Shown: positions 1 to 5,233 of the stretch, piece after piece
Numbering within the stretch: the first letter of the stretch is position 1
Layout: the number at the start of each line of letters is the position of its first letter
Assembly (NCBI GenBank): GCA_017861355.1
Contig: JAGFXQ010000437.1
Coordinates: forward strand, 1 to 5,233
Length of the DNA: 5,233 nucleotides
Direction: 5' to 3'
Source: Bacillota bacterium
GTDB taxonomy: Bacteria > Bacillota > Clostridia > Lachnospirales > Lachnospiraceae
Program-made: the position numbers and the translations under genes
The notes under the pieces: model-generated
What the model was told of the DNA's origin: nothing
Seen by the model: only the letters and a program-made list of their open reading frames with translations
Database searches by the model: none

Positions 1-8
1 AAGGTGGG

Positions 9-24
9 CAAGGGTTATCCCTTG
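9..24. terminator. small perfect hairpin, possible weak terminator
   Basis: A 6-bp perfect inverted repeat (CAAGGG / CCCTTG) encloses a 4-base loop. Neither side is followed by a real T-run: TAATATGG follows on the plus strand and CCCACCTT on the minus. It could end a gene lying left of the window or be incidental. Bases 25-60 are AT-rich with no other feature seen. Confidence 0.2.
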
Positions 25-60
25 TAATATGGTAATTAATTCAATTGTATTCTTATGAAG

Positions 61-165
61 TTATTATATCGTGAACTACGTTCACGATCATCAGCTCCGA
101 TCATTTGCTCGCAAACAAGTTTGCAGCATACTCACTACGCTTTTATTATATCATGAACTATGTTC
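61..165 (-). repeat. palindrome-rich repeat element (REP/MITE-like candidate)
   Basis: Read on the minus strand, a 23-base unit beginning GAAC.TAGTTCA occurs twice in direct orientation, at 165-143 and 83-61, with 21 of 23 positions identical. Both copies end in GATATAATAA. The 83-61 copy sits in a perfect 9-bp palindrome (68-76 / 80-88, 3-base loop). Between the copies lies another hairpin, GCAAAC-AA-GTTTGC (111-124), extended by GCT/AGC around one bulged base. The element supplies the last bases and the TAG stop of the zinc-ribbon gene, so it sits where a 3' UTR would. The arrangement of two terminal copies around an internal hairpin resembles small non-autonomous repeat elements. No transposase and no target duplication are seen, and copy number elsewhere is unknown. 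It could also act as an RNA 3'-end stabiliser. Confidence 0.5.
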
Positions 166-550
166 TTCGTACAAATTCATTCTTACATTTTGGACAGGTA
201 ATGGCAATCTTCCCTTTACCACGAGGTACACGGACGGTCTGCTTACACTTCGGGCAGGTATAATATTTATGAGACTTTGTTCCAACCAGCCATAACTTCA
301 GATGATTCAGCTTATTCTTAACATTCCCTGCCAGTCTTAGATACGCATTATTCTCTCCGGTTCTTCTCTGATAATCCTTCGATAAAGCTCGAAAAAGTGC
401 ATACAAGAACGGTAAATACGCTATGATAATCAGACCCGGTACCCGAAAGAAGGTAGTAATAACCGATAAAATCAGGGAAAAGATGATTAATGCCCTGGTA
501 AATTGATCTAACCCATATCTTCCATACATAAACCTACGTAACCAATTCAT
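158..550 (-). CDS. small membrane protein with C-terminal zinc ribbon
   Basis: This gene encodes a predicted 130-aa hypothetical membrane protein. A short basic, aromatic N-terminus (LRRFMYGRYG) leads into two hydrophobic stretches at about residues 19-36 and 39-54, broken by FRVPG, which could form a membrane hairpin. A basic linker follows. The C-terminus carries a four-cysteine zinc ribbon made of two CPKCK knuckles (Cys99/Cys102 and Cys119/Cys122) separated by a basic loop. I chose the ATG at 550 because GGAG lies 7 bases upstream; an in-frame TTG at 556 would touch that site. The stop codon lies inside the palindromic repeat at 61-165. The gene appears to be transcribed alone from the promoter at 584-612. 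Proteins of this layout are common and mostly unannotated in clostridia, and no function can be assigned. The zinc ribbon might bind nucleic acid or protein near the membrane, but that is inference. Confidence 0.8.
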   Translation of the reverse strand: MNWLRRFMYGRYGLDQFTRALIIFSLILSVITTFFRVPGLIIIAYLPFLYALFRALSKDYQRRTGENNAYLRLAGNVKNKLNHLKLWLVGTKSHKYYTCPKCKQTVRVPRGKGKIAITCPKCKNEFVRRT

Positions 551-583
551 ATTCAATCTCCATTCTGTCAGTGATTAAGACAA

Positions 584-612
584 ATCATACTATATCTTAT
601 CGCATTTTCCAA
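584..612 (-). promoter_or_regulatory. sigma-A-type promoter of the zinc-ribbon gene
   Basis: On the minus strand, TTGGAA (612-607, 4 of 6 to TTGACA) and TATGAT (589-584, 5 of 6 to TATAAT) are separated by exactly 17 bases. Transcription would begin near 577, giving a leader of about 27 nt before the ATG at 550. An overlapping TATAGT is an alternative -10. Confidence 0.5.
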
Positions 613-659
613 TTAAAAATCTATTAACTTTTCTAAATAATACGAAATTCATATTAAAA

Positions 660-693
660 CAAGCGGACTCCTACTATATTCGTTGTCCGCTTG
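660..693 (-). terminator. intrinsic terminator after the TtcA-like gene
   Basis: A perfect 9-bp inverted repeat (CAAGCGGAC / GTCCGCTTG) has a 16-base loop. On the minus strand it is followed by TTTTAATAT, so it fits as the Rho-independent terminator about 70 bases after the TtcA-like stop at 762. The long loop and short T-run make it moderate in strength. The plus-strand side is also T-rich (ATGTTATTTTAATT), so it may work in both directions. The spacer 694-761 holds nothing else that I recognise. Confidence 0.6.
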
Positions 694-761
694 ATGTTAT
701 TTTAATTGTCTTGTTGATTGTCCGACTACCAGTTCGGCTTCAAAAGTCTTACTTTCTTGCG

Positions 762-1599
762 TTAATCCTCTTCCTGTGTATCTACCAGAAAAGTTTTCTT
801 ACTATCATAATCATCCAGGAAATTATATTGATGCTCCTTATCATGATATCCAATGATTGTATTCAAATTCACATCATGGATACTGCGAAAGATATTCATA
901 TCGATGCTGGGGTTGGTCTGTCGGAATTTCTTAACGAGTGACTTCATCTCCTGACGCTTCGATCCGCCTCCACCGTTATCACATAAGGTGCAATTCTCGG
1001 TAAAACGGCAGGCACATTGAATGAATTGCAAATCGTTATACTGCTTCCAAGCCAGAATATCCGCTTCTTTCACCAGATACATCGGAGCTATGCAGCTTTG
1101 GCATCATCGTCTGAATCTGACCGGCGTACAACATACCCATCAGTATCGTCTCGATGACATCATCAAAATGATGCCCCAGTGCAATCTTGTTACATCCCAG
1201 AGCCTGTGCATTTTTATACAGATATCCTCTTCTCATCCGTGCACATAAATAGCAGGGAGATTGGTCAACCTCCGCTACGATGTCAAAGATCTGAGTCTCA
1301 AATATCTTGATCGGAATATTCAGAAGCTTAGCGTTATTCTCTATGGTTTGCCGGTTAATCTCATTATAACCCGGATCCATCACTAAGAATTCTAATTCAA
1401 AGGCCATCTTTCCATGTCTTTGAACCTCCTGCATCAACTTGGCTAGCAGCATCGAATCCTTGCCTCCGGAGATGCACACCGCGATCTTATCTCCCTCTTC
1501 GATTAATTTATAGTCGTTCACCCCATTAATGAATTTCTTCCAAAGGGGCTTGCGGAATTTAGTGATAATACTTCGTTCAATCTGCTGATAATGTTCCAT
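762..1599 (-). pseudogene. TtcA-family tRNA thiolation protein, frameshifted by internal deletion
   Basis: This is a PP-loop ATPase of the TtcA family (tRNA 2-thiocytidine synthesis; adenylates the target base, then delivers sulfur through an Fe-S cluster). The N-terminal part (1599 to about 1087) has the P-loop SGGKDS at residues 44-49, CYLC (Cys116/Cys119) as the family's cluster-binding pair, and LGHHFDDVIET at 141-151. The C-terminal part (from about 1085 to 762, other frame) continues with PMYLV..ADILAW and a Cys-rich CAC...CTLC segment at about 1016-981, then KRQEMK and a typical family tail. After MMPKLHS (Ser171) the frame jumps. About 10 residues normally linking PKLHS to RPMYLV are absent, so I infer a deletion of 3n+2 bases (about 29) at 1083-1087. 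As it stands the first frame ends after a foreign 16-residue tail at 1036. The ribosome binding site (AGATGG) is weak. It lies 45 bases behind the cysteine desulfurase, probably in one operon. Assembly error is the alternative. Confidence 0.85.
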
Positions 1600-1644
1600 A
1601 ATCCATCTACTTTCTATCGTTTGTTTTATAGTTGACTATATTTT

Positions 1645-2766
1645 CTACTTTGCCAGCTTCTCATAACACCGGTCAAATATCATGAGAAATAGTTCCATTT
1701 CTTCTATGGTGGTCCTATGACTCAGGCTAATTCTCCATGAGCACAAAGCATTCTTCTTATCCTTCGTCACAGCAAAGACCGGACGTGAGGGTGAGCTAAG
1801 CACTGAGCAAGCCGACTTAATTGATACACATACCCCTTCCTCAGCCAAAGCTTGTTGAAATACAGTTGCTTTTACTCCCTGCACACTTAGATTCAATATG
1901 TGCGGAACGGAGTACCTGGTACTGTTAATGAACACCTTTTTATATTTGGTTAGTTCGTCTTTCAATCTACGGTTTAATTCTGACACATACCGGCATTGCT
2001 CCTCCTGCTGACTGATTGCAAGAGCTAGTGCCTTCTCCAGCTGAGCTGCCATAGCAAGGGCGGGTGTTCCGCTTCGGTAGATCGTAGTGCTTGTCCCACC
2101 GTGTATCAGTGGTTCTAACACCACCGGTTCCTTTCGTACCAATATACCACAACCGTTCATGCCAAAGAACTTATGAGAGGTCAAGGTACACAGATCAATT
2201 CGCTCCAATGATACCGGTATCTTACCGATCGCCTGCGTCGCATCCACATGGAAATAACAATTTGGATAATTCTCAAGCAATTCGCCGATCTCATCAATTG
2301 GTTGTTGTACTCCTAATTCACTATCGACATAACAGATGGATACTAACACCGTATCTCTTCGGAGAAGCTCCTTCAGATGCAGCATATCTACTAAGCCATC
2401 CCTCGTGATATCCACAAGGTCGATCTCATATCCCAGCGTCTGTAGATGGGTCAAAGCTCCACTTACCGAAGAATGCTCCAGACAGGTGGATATGATATGT
2501 TTGCCGTTATGTCTGTGAGCCTGCACTACCCCTTTAATCGCAAGGTTATTCGCCTCACTGGCTCCGGAGGTATAGATTATCTCAGAAGTCTTCACCTGTA
2601 AAAGCTCCGCGATATGCTCCGTAATCTCATTCATCCTTTTATTTGCCAGCTTACCCATGGGATGCGAAGAATTCGGGTTCGCAATATATTGATTGTTTTG
2701 TTCCACATAGTAATCCATGACCTGAGGATCTACAGGAGTATTTGCCGCATAATCCAGATATATCAT
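1645..2766 (-). CDS. cysteine desulfurase (NifS/IscS-like, class V aminotransferase fold)
   Basis: This is a PLP enzyme that takes sulfur from L-cysteine, leaving alanine and an enzyme-bound persulfide for Fe-S assembly or tRNA thiolation. It has 373 residues, close to the usual length for the family. Visible motifs are the N-terminal YLDYAANTPVD, the PLP-phosphate loop TSGASEANN (66-74), the ring-stacking His98 in LEHSS, Asp175 and Gln178 in HVDATQAIGK, the Schiff-base Lys199 in SHKFFG, RSGTP (231-235), and the catalytic Cys320 in KSACS. The usual VNNE.G motif reads VDSELG (147-152), so the Asn that normally contacts PLP appears to be Ser149. The ATG at 2766 is preceded by GAGGTG at good spacing. 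The neighbouring TtcA-like gene suggests sulfur transfer to tRNA, with no scaffold gene (iscU/nifU) in view. Expression is from the promoter at 2897-2925 through a structured leader. I cannot tell IscS, NifS or a tRNA-dedicated paralogue apart. Confidence 0.93.
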   Translation of the reverse strand: MIYLDYAANTPVDPQVMDYYVEQNNQYIANPNSSHPMGKLANKRMNEITEHIAELLQVKTSEIIYTSGASEANNLAIKGVVQAHRHNGKHIISTCLEHSSVSGALTHLQTLGYEIDLVDITRDGLVDMLHLKELLRRDTVLVSICYVDSELGVQQPIDEIGELLENYPNCYFHVDATQAIGKIPVSLERIDLCTLTSHKFFGMNGCGILVRKEPVVLEPLIHGGTSTTIYRSGTPALAMAAQLEKALALAISQQEEQCRYVSELNRRLKDELTKYKKVFINSTRYSVPHILNLSVQGVKATVFQQALAEEGVCVSIKSACSVLSSPSRPVFAVTKDKKNALCSWRISLSHRTTIEEMELFLMIFDRCYEKLAK

Positions 2767-2798
2767 CTTAACACCTCAATCTAAATTCATTCACAAGG

Positions 2799-2880
2799 AA
2801 CCCCTGTAAAGCATTCCGGAAGCAGCCGTCGTAGTGATGCTCCTGTCGGCTATCTCCCCAATTCCTGCTTTACAGGGGTT
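2799..2880 (-). promoter_or_regulatory. large structured leader element upstream of the cysteine desulfurase
   Basis: A perfect 15-bp inverted repeat (arms 2799-2813 and 2866-2880, AACCCCTGTAAAGCA and its complement) encloses 52 bases. Inside, a further stem AGCCG / CGGCT (2824-2828 / 2848-2852) can form, and GGAA can pair with TTCC on either side of a purine-rich internal loop (GGGGAGAT). The element begins about 10 nt after the predicted start of transcription and ends 32 bases before the ATG, so on the minus strand it would make up most of the mRNA leader. No T-run follows, so it is not a standard terminator. The left-arm end AACCCCU could also pair, with one mismatch, to AGGUGUU in the ribosome binding site, which would allow translational switching; this is inference. 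I do not recognise a known riboswitch consensus. A mobile palindromic element or an independent small RNA are alternatives. Confidence 0.55.
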
Positions 2881-2896
2881 ATACGTATTGTACCTA

Positions 2897-2925
2897 ATTA
2901 TAAATTGTAATTCCTACTATGTCAA
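2897..2925 (-). promoter_or_regulatory. strong sigma-A promoter of the desulfurase-TtcA operon
   Basis: On the minus strand a perfect TTGACA (2925-2920) and a perfect TATAAT (2902-2897) are separated by exactly 17 bases, which is the full housekeeping consensus. Transcription should begin at about 2889-2890, giving a leader of about 123 nt. The -35 box lies only 16 bases after the sigK stop, so the operon has its own constitutive-looking promoter, independent of sporulation transcription. Confidence 0.85.
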
Positions 2926-2941
2926 TGGATTATATATGATC

Positions 2942-3447
2942 CTACTGCTCAAAACACTCTCGCAGCTTCTTCAGTGCTTTTTTCTCTATCCGGCTAACGT
3001 AACTTCTGGATATGCCCAGCTTCCCTGCGATCTCTCGTTGGGTTACTTCTTTCCGATTACTTAAACCGTAGCGTAAGCAGATAATTTCCCGTTCTCTATC
3101 AGTCAATACCTTACCGATTATGTGATACAGTTTCTTAATATCGTCTTCGAGTACAATATTTTCTACAATATCAATTTCTGCTTCTTCGATAATATCCAAT
3201 AGATTTATTTCATTGCCTTCCCGGTCTGATCCGATGGGATCATACAGATACACTTCTTTCGCTAACCGTTTTCCGCTTCTGAGCATCATTAAAAGCTCGT
3301 TATCAATACAGCGGGAGGCATAAGTAGCCAGGCGGATTCCTTTCTCTTCATCAAAGGTATCGATAGCCTTAATTAATCCAATTCCTTGCAGCGCTTCAGA
3401 TAGTCCGCTTCTTCCTTCGTGCTTAATGGCTTTGGAAAAGACTTCAC
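2942..3447 (-). pseudogene. sigK: sporulation sigma factor SigK with internal deletion and frameshift
   Basis: SigK directs late mother-cell transcription (coat, lysis) during sporulation. The typical clostridial N-terminus lies in one frame from a GTG at 3447: MKSFPKPLS, then KEE..YLKRCKE, to about 3382. The rest lies in another frame from IGLIKAIDTF (3382) to the stop. That part has region 2.3/2.4 (LATYASRCIDNELL), the SigK-type DPIGSD.EGNE segment, LTDREREIICLRYGL, and the region 4.2 helix-turn-helix (TQREIAGKLGISRSYVSRIE, about 3043-2984). The usual 39 or so residues between, including ERNLRLVAHIVKKY and DLISIGT (core-polymerase binding), are missing, so I infer a deletion of 3n+1 bases (about 118). 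The frame open from the ATG at 3490 carries only nonsense upstream of 3382. GAGGG precedes the GTG at long spacing. A stop at 3480-3478 rules out a 20-residue pro-sequence like that of B. subtilis. Misassembly is the alternative. Confidence 0.85.
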
Positions 3448-3529
3448 GAAGATAAGCACCCTCAATGCCCAAATGATTCATTAATATCATATGATGATAA
3501 ATGACATAAAGTGCCTATCCATCTTAAAA

Positions 3530-3579
3530 AAGGACAGAAGGACTTACAGTATTTCTTAAGAACACAAAATCGGACAAAT
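3530..3579. promoter_or_regulatory. two SpoIIID-like boxes upstream of sigK
   Basis: AAGGACAGAA (3530-3539) and TCGGACAAAT (3570-3579), both on the plus strand, each match the SpoIIID consensus WWRRACARNY at 9 of 10 positions. They lie 40 bases apart. In B. subtilis sigK transcription needs SigE and SpoIIID, so the location is sensible, but such short degenerate boxes arise often by chance in AT-rich DNA. Confidence 0.25.
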
Positions 3580-3622
3580 ATTCAATTTAATTGTAGCATT
3601 TTATTTAAAGAACTTTTATGAA

Positions 3623-3666
3623 CTTATGTTACTAAGTCAATATACTTCCTGCGGTTCTTATGTTAC
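3623..3666 (+). repeat. direct repeat CTTATGTTAC, possible operator
   Basis: The 10-mer CTTATGTTAC occurs at 3623-3632 and again at 3657-3666, 34 bases apart (about three helical turns), both preceding the LytTR regulator gene. LytTR-type regulators bind paired direct repeats, often upstream of their own gene, so this is a candidate autoregulatory site. The link is inference only. Confidence 0.25.
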
Positions 3667-3785
3667 ACTATCTATAGGACTAAGTACTCAGAAGAACTGA
3701 GATTATTCCTCACCGTCCCATACGAATGAACGGTTTCAGTTCGGTTCAAGAAATCTATTCGTACGAAAGGAGCCATGAGATACAC

Positions 3786-4495
3786 TTGAGAATCGGAATT
3801 TGTGATGATAACCAAGAATATTTGAATTGTTTGAATCAATCCATTCAGTTTATAACTAACTCAACCAATAATATATCCATAGAGACATTGACTCCGGAGA
3901 ATTTAGCAAACTCCATTGATAAGAATTCCATTCCCTATGATATTCTACTATCCGATATAGATATGGGGACCATTACGGAATCGATTTTGCAAGCAAAATC
4001 AACGAGATAGCCCCCTCTTGTATCATCATCTTCATCAGTAATTATTTGAATTATGCTACTGAGGTCTATGATGTGGCACATGTTTATTTCATTTTAAAAT
4101 CCGAATTAAATGAAAGGCTTCCAAAAGCGTTGGAGAAAGCCTTTTCCATACATAATGAGCGTATCAGTAAAAGTATTCTGATCCATTTTCAGAATACCGA
4201 ATATCGAATATATCTATCGGATATTACCTATATTGAAGCGATGGGTCGTTACCTCTATATCCATGATTCTAAGCAAAGCTACAAATGTATTCAATCCTTG
4301 AAGAATATCATGAATGAACTGACTTATTCTTTCACCAGATGTCATAACAGTTATCTGGTCAATATGAAATACATTCACTCCATCAATCGGACCAGTTGTA
4401 TTCTTTCGGATGGAGTGTCCATCCCGATCAGTCAGACTTATTCCAAAGCATTTCAGGCTGCCTATGTTTCATATGTATCCAGGGAGTTTCTCTAG
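3786..4495 (+). pseudogene. LytTR-family response regulator, one-base frameshift
   Basis: This is an AgrA/LytR-type response regulator with a receiver domain and a LytTR DNA-binding domain. Frame one gives RIGICDDN with the acidic pair (Asp7, Asp8) and LLSDIDMG with the phospho-acceptor Asp57, then runs off to a stop at 4010. The next frame carries GIDFASKINEIAPS, IIIFISNY and FILKSE (receiver Lys, 4097-4099), then the LytTR domain at about 4175-4490 (YLSDITYIEAMGRYLYIH, FTRCHNSYLVN). Restoring one G in ACGGAATC (3975-3982) gives MGTITGIDFA and an unbroken 236-aa protein of normal length, so a single-base loss near 3977 is the simplest cause. The start is taken as TTG 3786 (MRIGICDDN), with AAAGGAG 13 bases upstream. 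ATG 3775 is out of frame, and ATG 3726 lacks a ribosome binding site. It converges on the histidine kinase, its likely partner. A sequencing error in a short G-run is quite possible. Confidence 0.85.
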
Positions 4496-5233
4496 TTTTC
4501 TACCGCCGATGTCAACTTTAGCATAACCATAGCAGAGAATTCTTTTCTCTCCTCCTGCAGTTCTTTGTAACCATCATAATGCTTCACAATTTCTTCGATA
4601 ATTCGCAATCCATAACCATGTACACTTTTGTCCTTCTTGGAGGTTCCAAAAGCGCTGTCACCATCCGGCATGGAATGCTCGGCGGATTTGCTGTTGATAA
4701 TTTTTATTCCAAGATAGTTACCAATCTGTGCGGTTTTTATCTTAATGTAATTATCCGTCACAGAGTTCCTCTGGCAGCCCTCGATTGCATTATCCAACAG
4801 ATTAGAGTAGATACACATCAAATCAATGTCCTGAAAGGGAAGCGACTGAGGTATGCTGAGTTCAAGCTCATATCTTATGCCGCTTTCCTCGCAGACTTTC
4901 AGCTTCTGTAACAGTACCGCATTGATAATCTTATTATTGCAATATAGTCCTTTCTTAAGACCATTATACTGTTCGTTTAACCTTCTGGTGTATTCTTTGG
5001 CTTCCTGTGTATCTCCCTGATCAACCAAGATCTGAATTGTACTGATATGATTGCCTATGTCATGGTACAATTTATGTATTTCCATATCCTTTTGCTGCAT
5101 CGCAATGTAATTGGCAAACTGGATTTCATTCTGCTCCTTCAGAAGATTATTCTCTATCTTAAGAACTCTACGGTCTGAGTGAATAATCGCAACCGCAACG
5201 CAGAAGATAATAACTAACAAGGCAATCGTGACT
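4492..5233 (-). CDS. AgrC-like GHKL sensor histidine kinase, 5' end beyond window
   Basis: This is the C-terminal 246 residues of a membrane sensor kinase of the AgrC/GHKL group. The frame stays open to the right edge, where the sequence is still hydrophobic (VTIALLVIIFCVAVAII, the end of a transmembrane helix), so the sensor part is cut off. TTG 5220 falls inside this helix and is not a likely start. Numbering from that Leu, the order is a coiled linker (about 20-50), an H-box LYHDIGNH with the likely phospho-acceptor His53, a helix pair, an N-box YSNLLDNAIEG (Asn140, Asn144), and the nucleotide-lid GTSKKDKSVHGYGL (192-205). The catalytic domain looks intact. AgrC-type kinases sense autoinducing peptides, but no agrB/agrD is in view and the ligand is unknown. 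Its stop codon overlaps that of the convergent LytTR regulator in one CTAG. Confidence 0.88.
   Translation of the reverse strand, partial: VTIALLVIIFCVAVAIIHSDRRVLKIENNLLKEQNEIQFANYIAMQQKDMEIHKLYHDIGNHISTIQILVDQGDTQEAKEYTRRLNEQYNGLKKGLYCNNKIINAVLLQKLKVCEESGIRYELELSIPQSLPFQDIDLMCIYSNLLDNAIEGCQRNSVTDNYIKIKTAQIGNYLGIKIINSKSAEHSMPDGDSAFGTSKKDKSVHGYGLRIIEEIVKHYDGYKELQEERKEFSAMVMLKLTSAVEN

Larger units (their letters stand above)
3448..3785. other. divergent intergenic region between sigK and the LytTR regulator
   Basis: These 338 AT-rich bases should hold the promoters of sigK (leftward) and the response regulator (rightward). I see no convincing full sigma-A promoter for the regulator. For sigK, CATATGAT (3493-3486, minus) resembles a SigE -10 element (CATA..AT) and would start transcription near 3479, but its -35 is not evident. 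There are also a short hairpin CTCAG-AAGAA-CTGAG (3687-3701) and a 7-bp inverted repeat TACGAAT / ATTCGTA (3721-3727 / 3757-3763) near the regulator's ribosome binding site. No small gene or RNA gene is recognised. Confidence 0.5.

Noticed and set aside
71..295. Plus-strand open frame over the repeat and the zinc-ribbon 3' end
   Set aside because: It is made of palindromic repeat sequence plus the antisense of the zinc ribbon, and has no ribosome binding site.
711..1248. Plus-strand open frames opposite the TtcA-like gene
   Set aside because: They have no ribosome binding sites or recognisable domains, and overlap clear minus-strand family similarity.
2091..2518. Plus-strand open frames opposite the cysteine desulfurase
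   Set aside because: They are low-complexity shadow translations opposite a complete, motif-bearing gene.
2814..2830. SRP (4.5S) RNA on the plus strand, from CCGGAAGCAGCC
   Set aside because: The conserved AGGUC...GGAAGGAAGCAGC apical context is incomplete. The element lies antisense within a leader that has a perfect promoter on the other strand.
2767..2890. T-box or a known metabolite riboswitch in the leader
   Set aside because: There is no AGGGUGG-type T-box sequence, no terminator T-run, and no match that I recall to TPP, FMN, SAM, glycine, lysine, fluoride or c-di-GMP consensus elements.
2834..3064. Plus-strand open frame across the leader, promoter and sigK 3' end
   Set aside because: It crosses a strong minus-strand promoter and the sigma region 4 coding sequence, and has no ribosome binding site or domain.
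3383..3490. N-terminal extension read from ATG 3490 for the sigma factor
   Set aside because: These 36 residues show no sigma-factor similarity, while another frame over the same bases reads MKSFPKPLS...YLKRCKE, the known SigK N-terminus.
2942..3785. A skin-type element interrupting sigK
   Set aside because: Both the 5' and 3' parts of sigK lie within 6 bases of each other here, so material is missing rather than inserted, and no recombinase is seen.
4579..4911. Plus-strand open frame inside the kinase
   Set aside because: It is the antisense of the conserved N-box and lid motifs, and shows no features of its own.

Overview
The window looks like chromosomal DNA of a low-GC, spore-forming Firmicute, most likely a Lachnospiraceae / Lachnoclostridium-type clostridium. 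The grounds are AT-rich spacers, a SigK-type sporulation sigma factor, a clostridial TtcA-family and NifS-like gene pair, an AgrC-like kinase with a LytTR regulator, and Gram-positive ribosome binding sites and sigma-A promoters. Species assignment is inference.

Layout. Bases 1-165 hold a small hairpin and a repeat-rich, palindromic element that reaches into the 3' end of a small membrane zinc-ribbon protein gene (158-550, minus). Its promoter (584-612) follows, then a hairpin terminator (660-693) for the next minus-strand unit. That unit is a TtcA-family PP-loop tRNA-thiolation gene (762-1599) behind a cysteine desulfurase gene (1645-2766). The two make functional sense together, since a cysteine desulfurase supplies the persulfide sulfur that a TtcA-like enzyme puts on tRNA. 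The unit is read from a near-perfect sigma-A promoter (2897-2925), and its leader of about 120 nt is dominated by a 15-bp perfect stem (2799-2813 / 2866-2880), a possible undescribed cis-regulatory RNA. Next is a sigK gene (2942-3447, minus). A 340-bp divergent intergenic region separates it from a LytTR response regulator (3786-4495, plus). The regulator converges on an AgrC-like GHKL histidine kinase (4492 to beyond the right edge, minus), and the two stop codons share one CTAG.

The most striking observation is that three of the six genes are broken by small deletions. In each case the two halves of a recognisable family member lie in different frames. The TtcA-like gene lacks about 10 codons near 1085. 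sigK lacks about 39 codons (most of the region 1.2-2.1 core-binding segment) near 3384. The LytTR regulator lacks apparently one G near 3977. If real, the sigK lesion would be expected to block late sporulation and the regulator lesion would silence the two-component pair. Assembly or sequencing error is the main alternative. The other three genes (one running off the edge) look intact.
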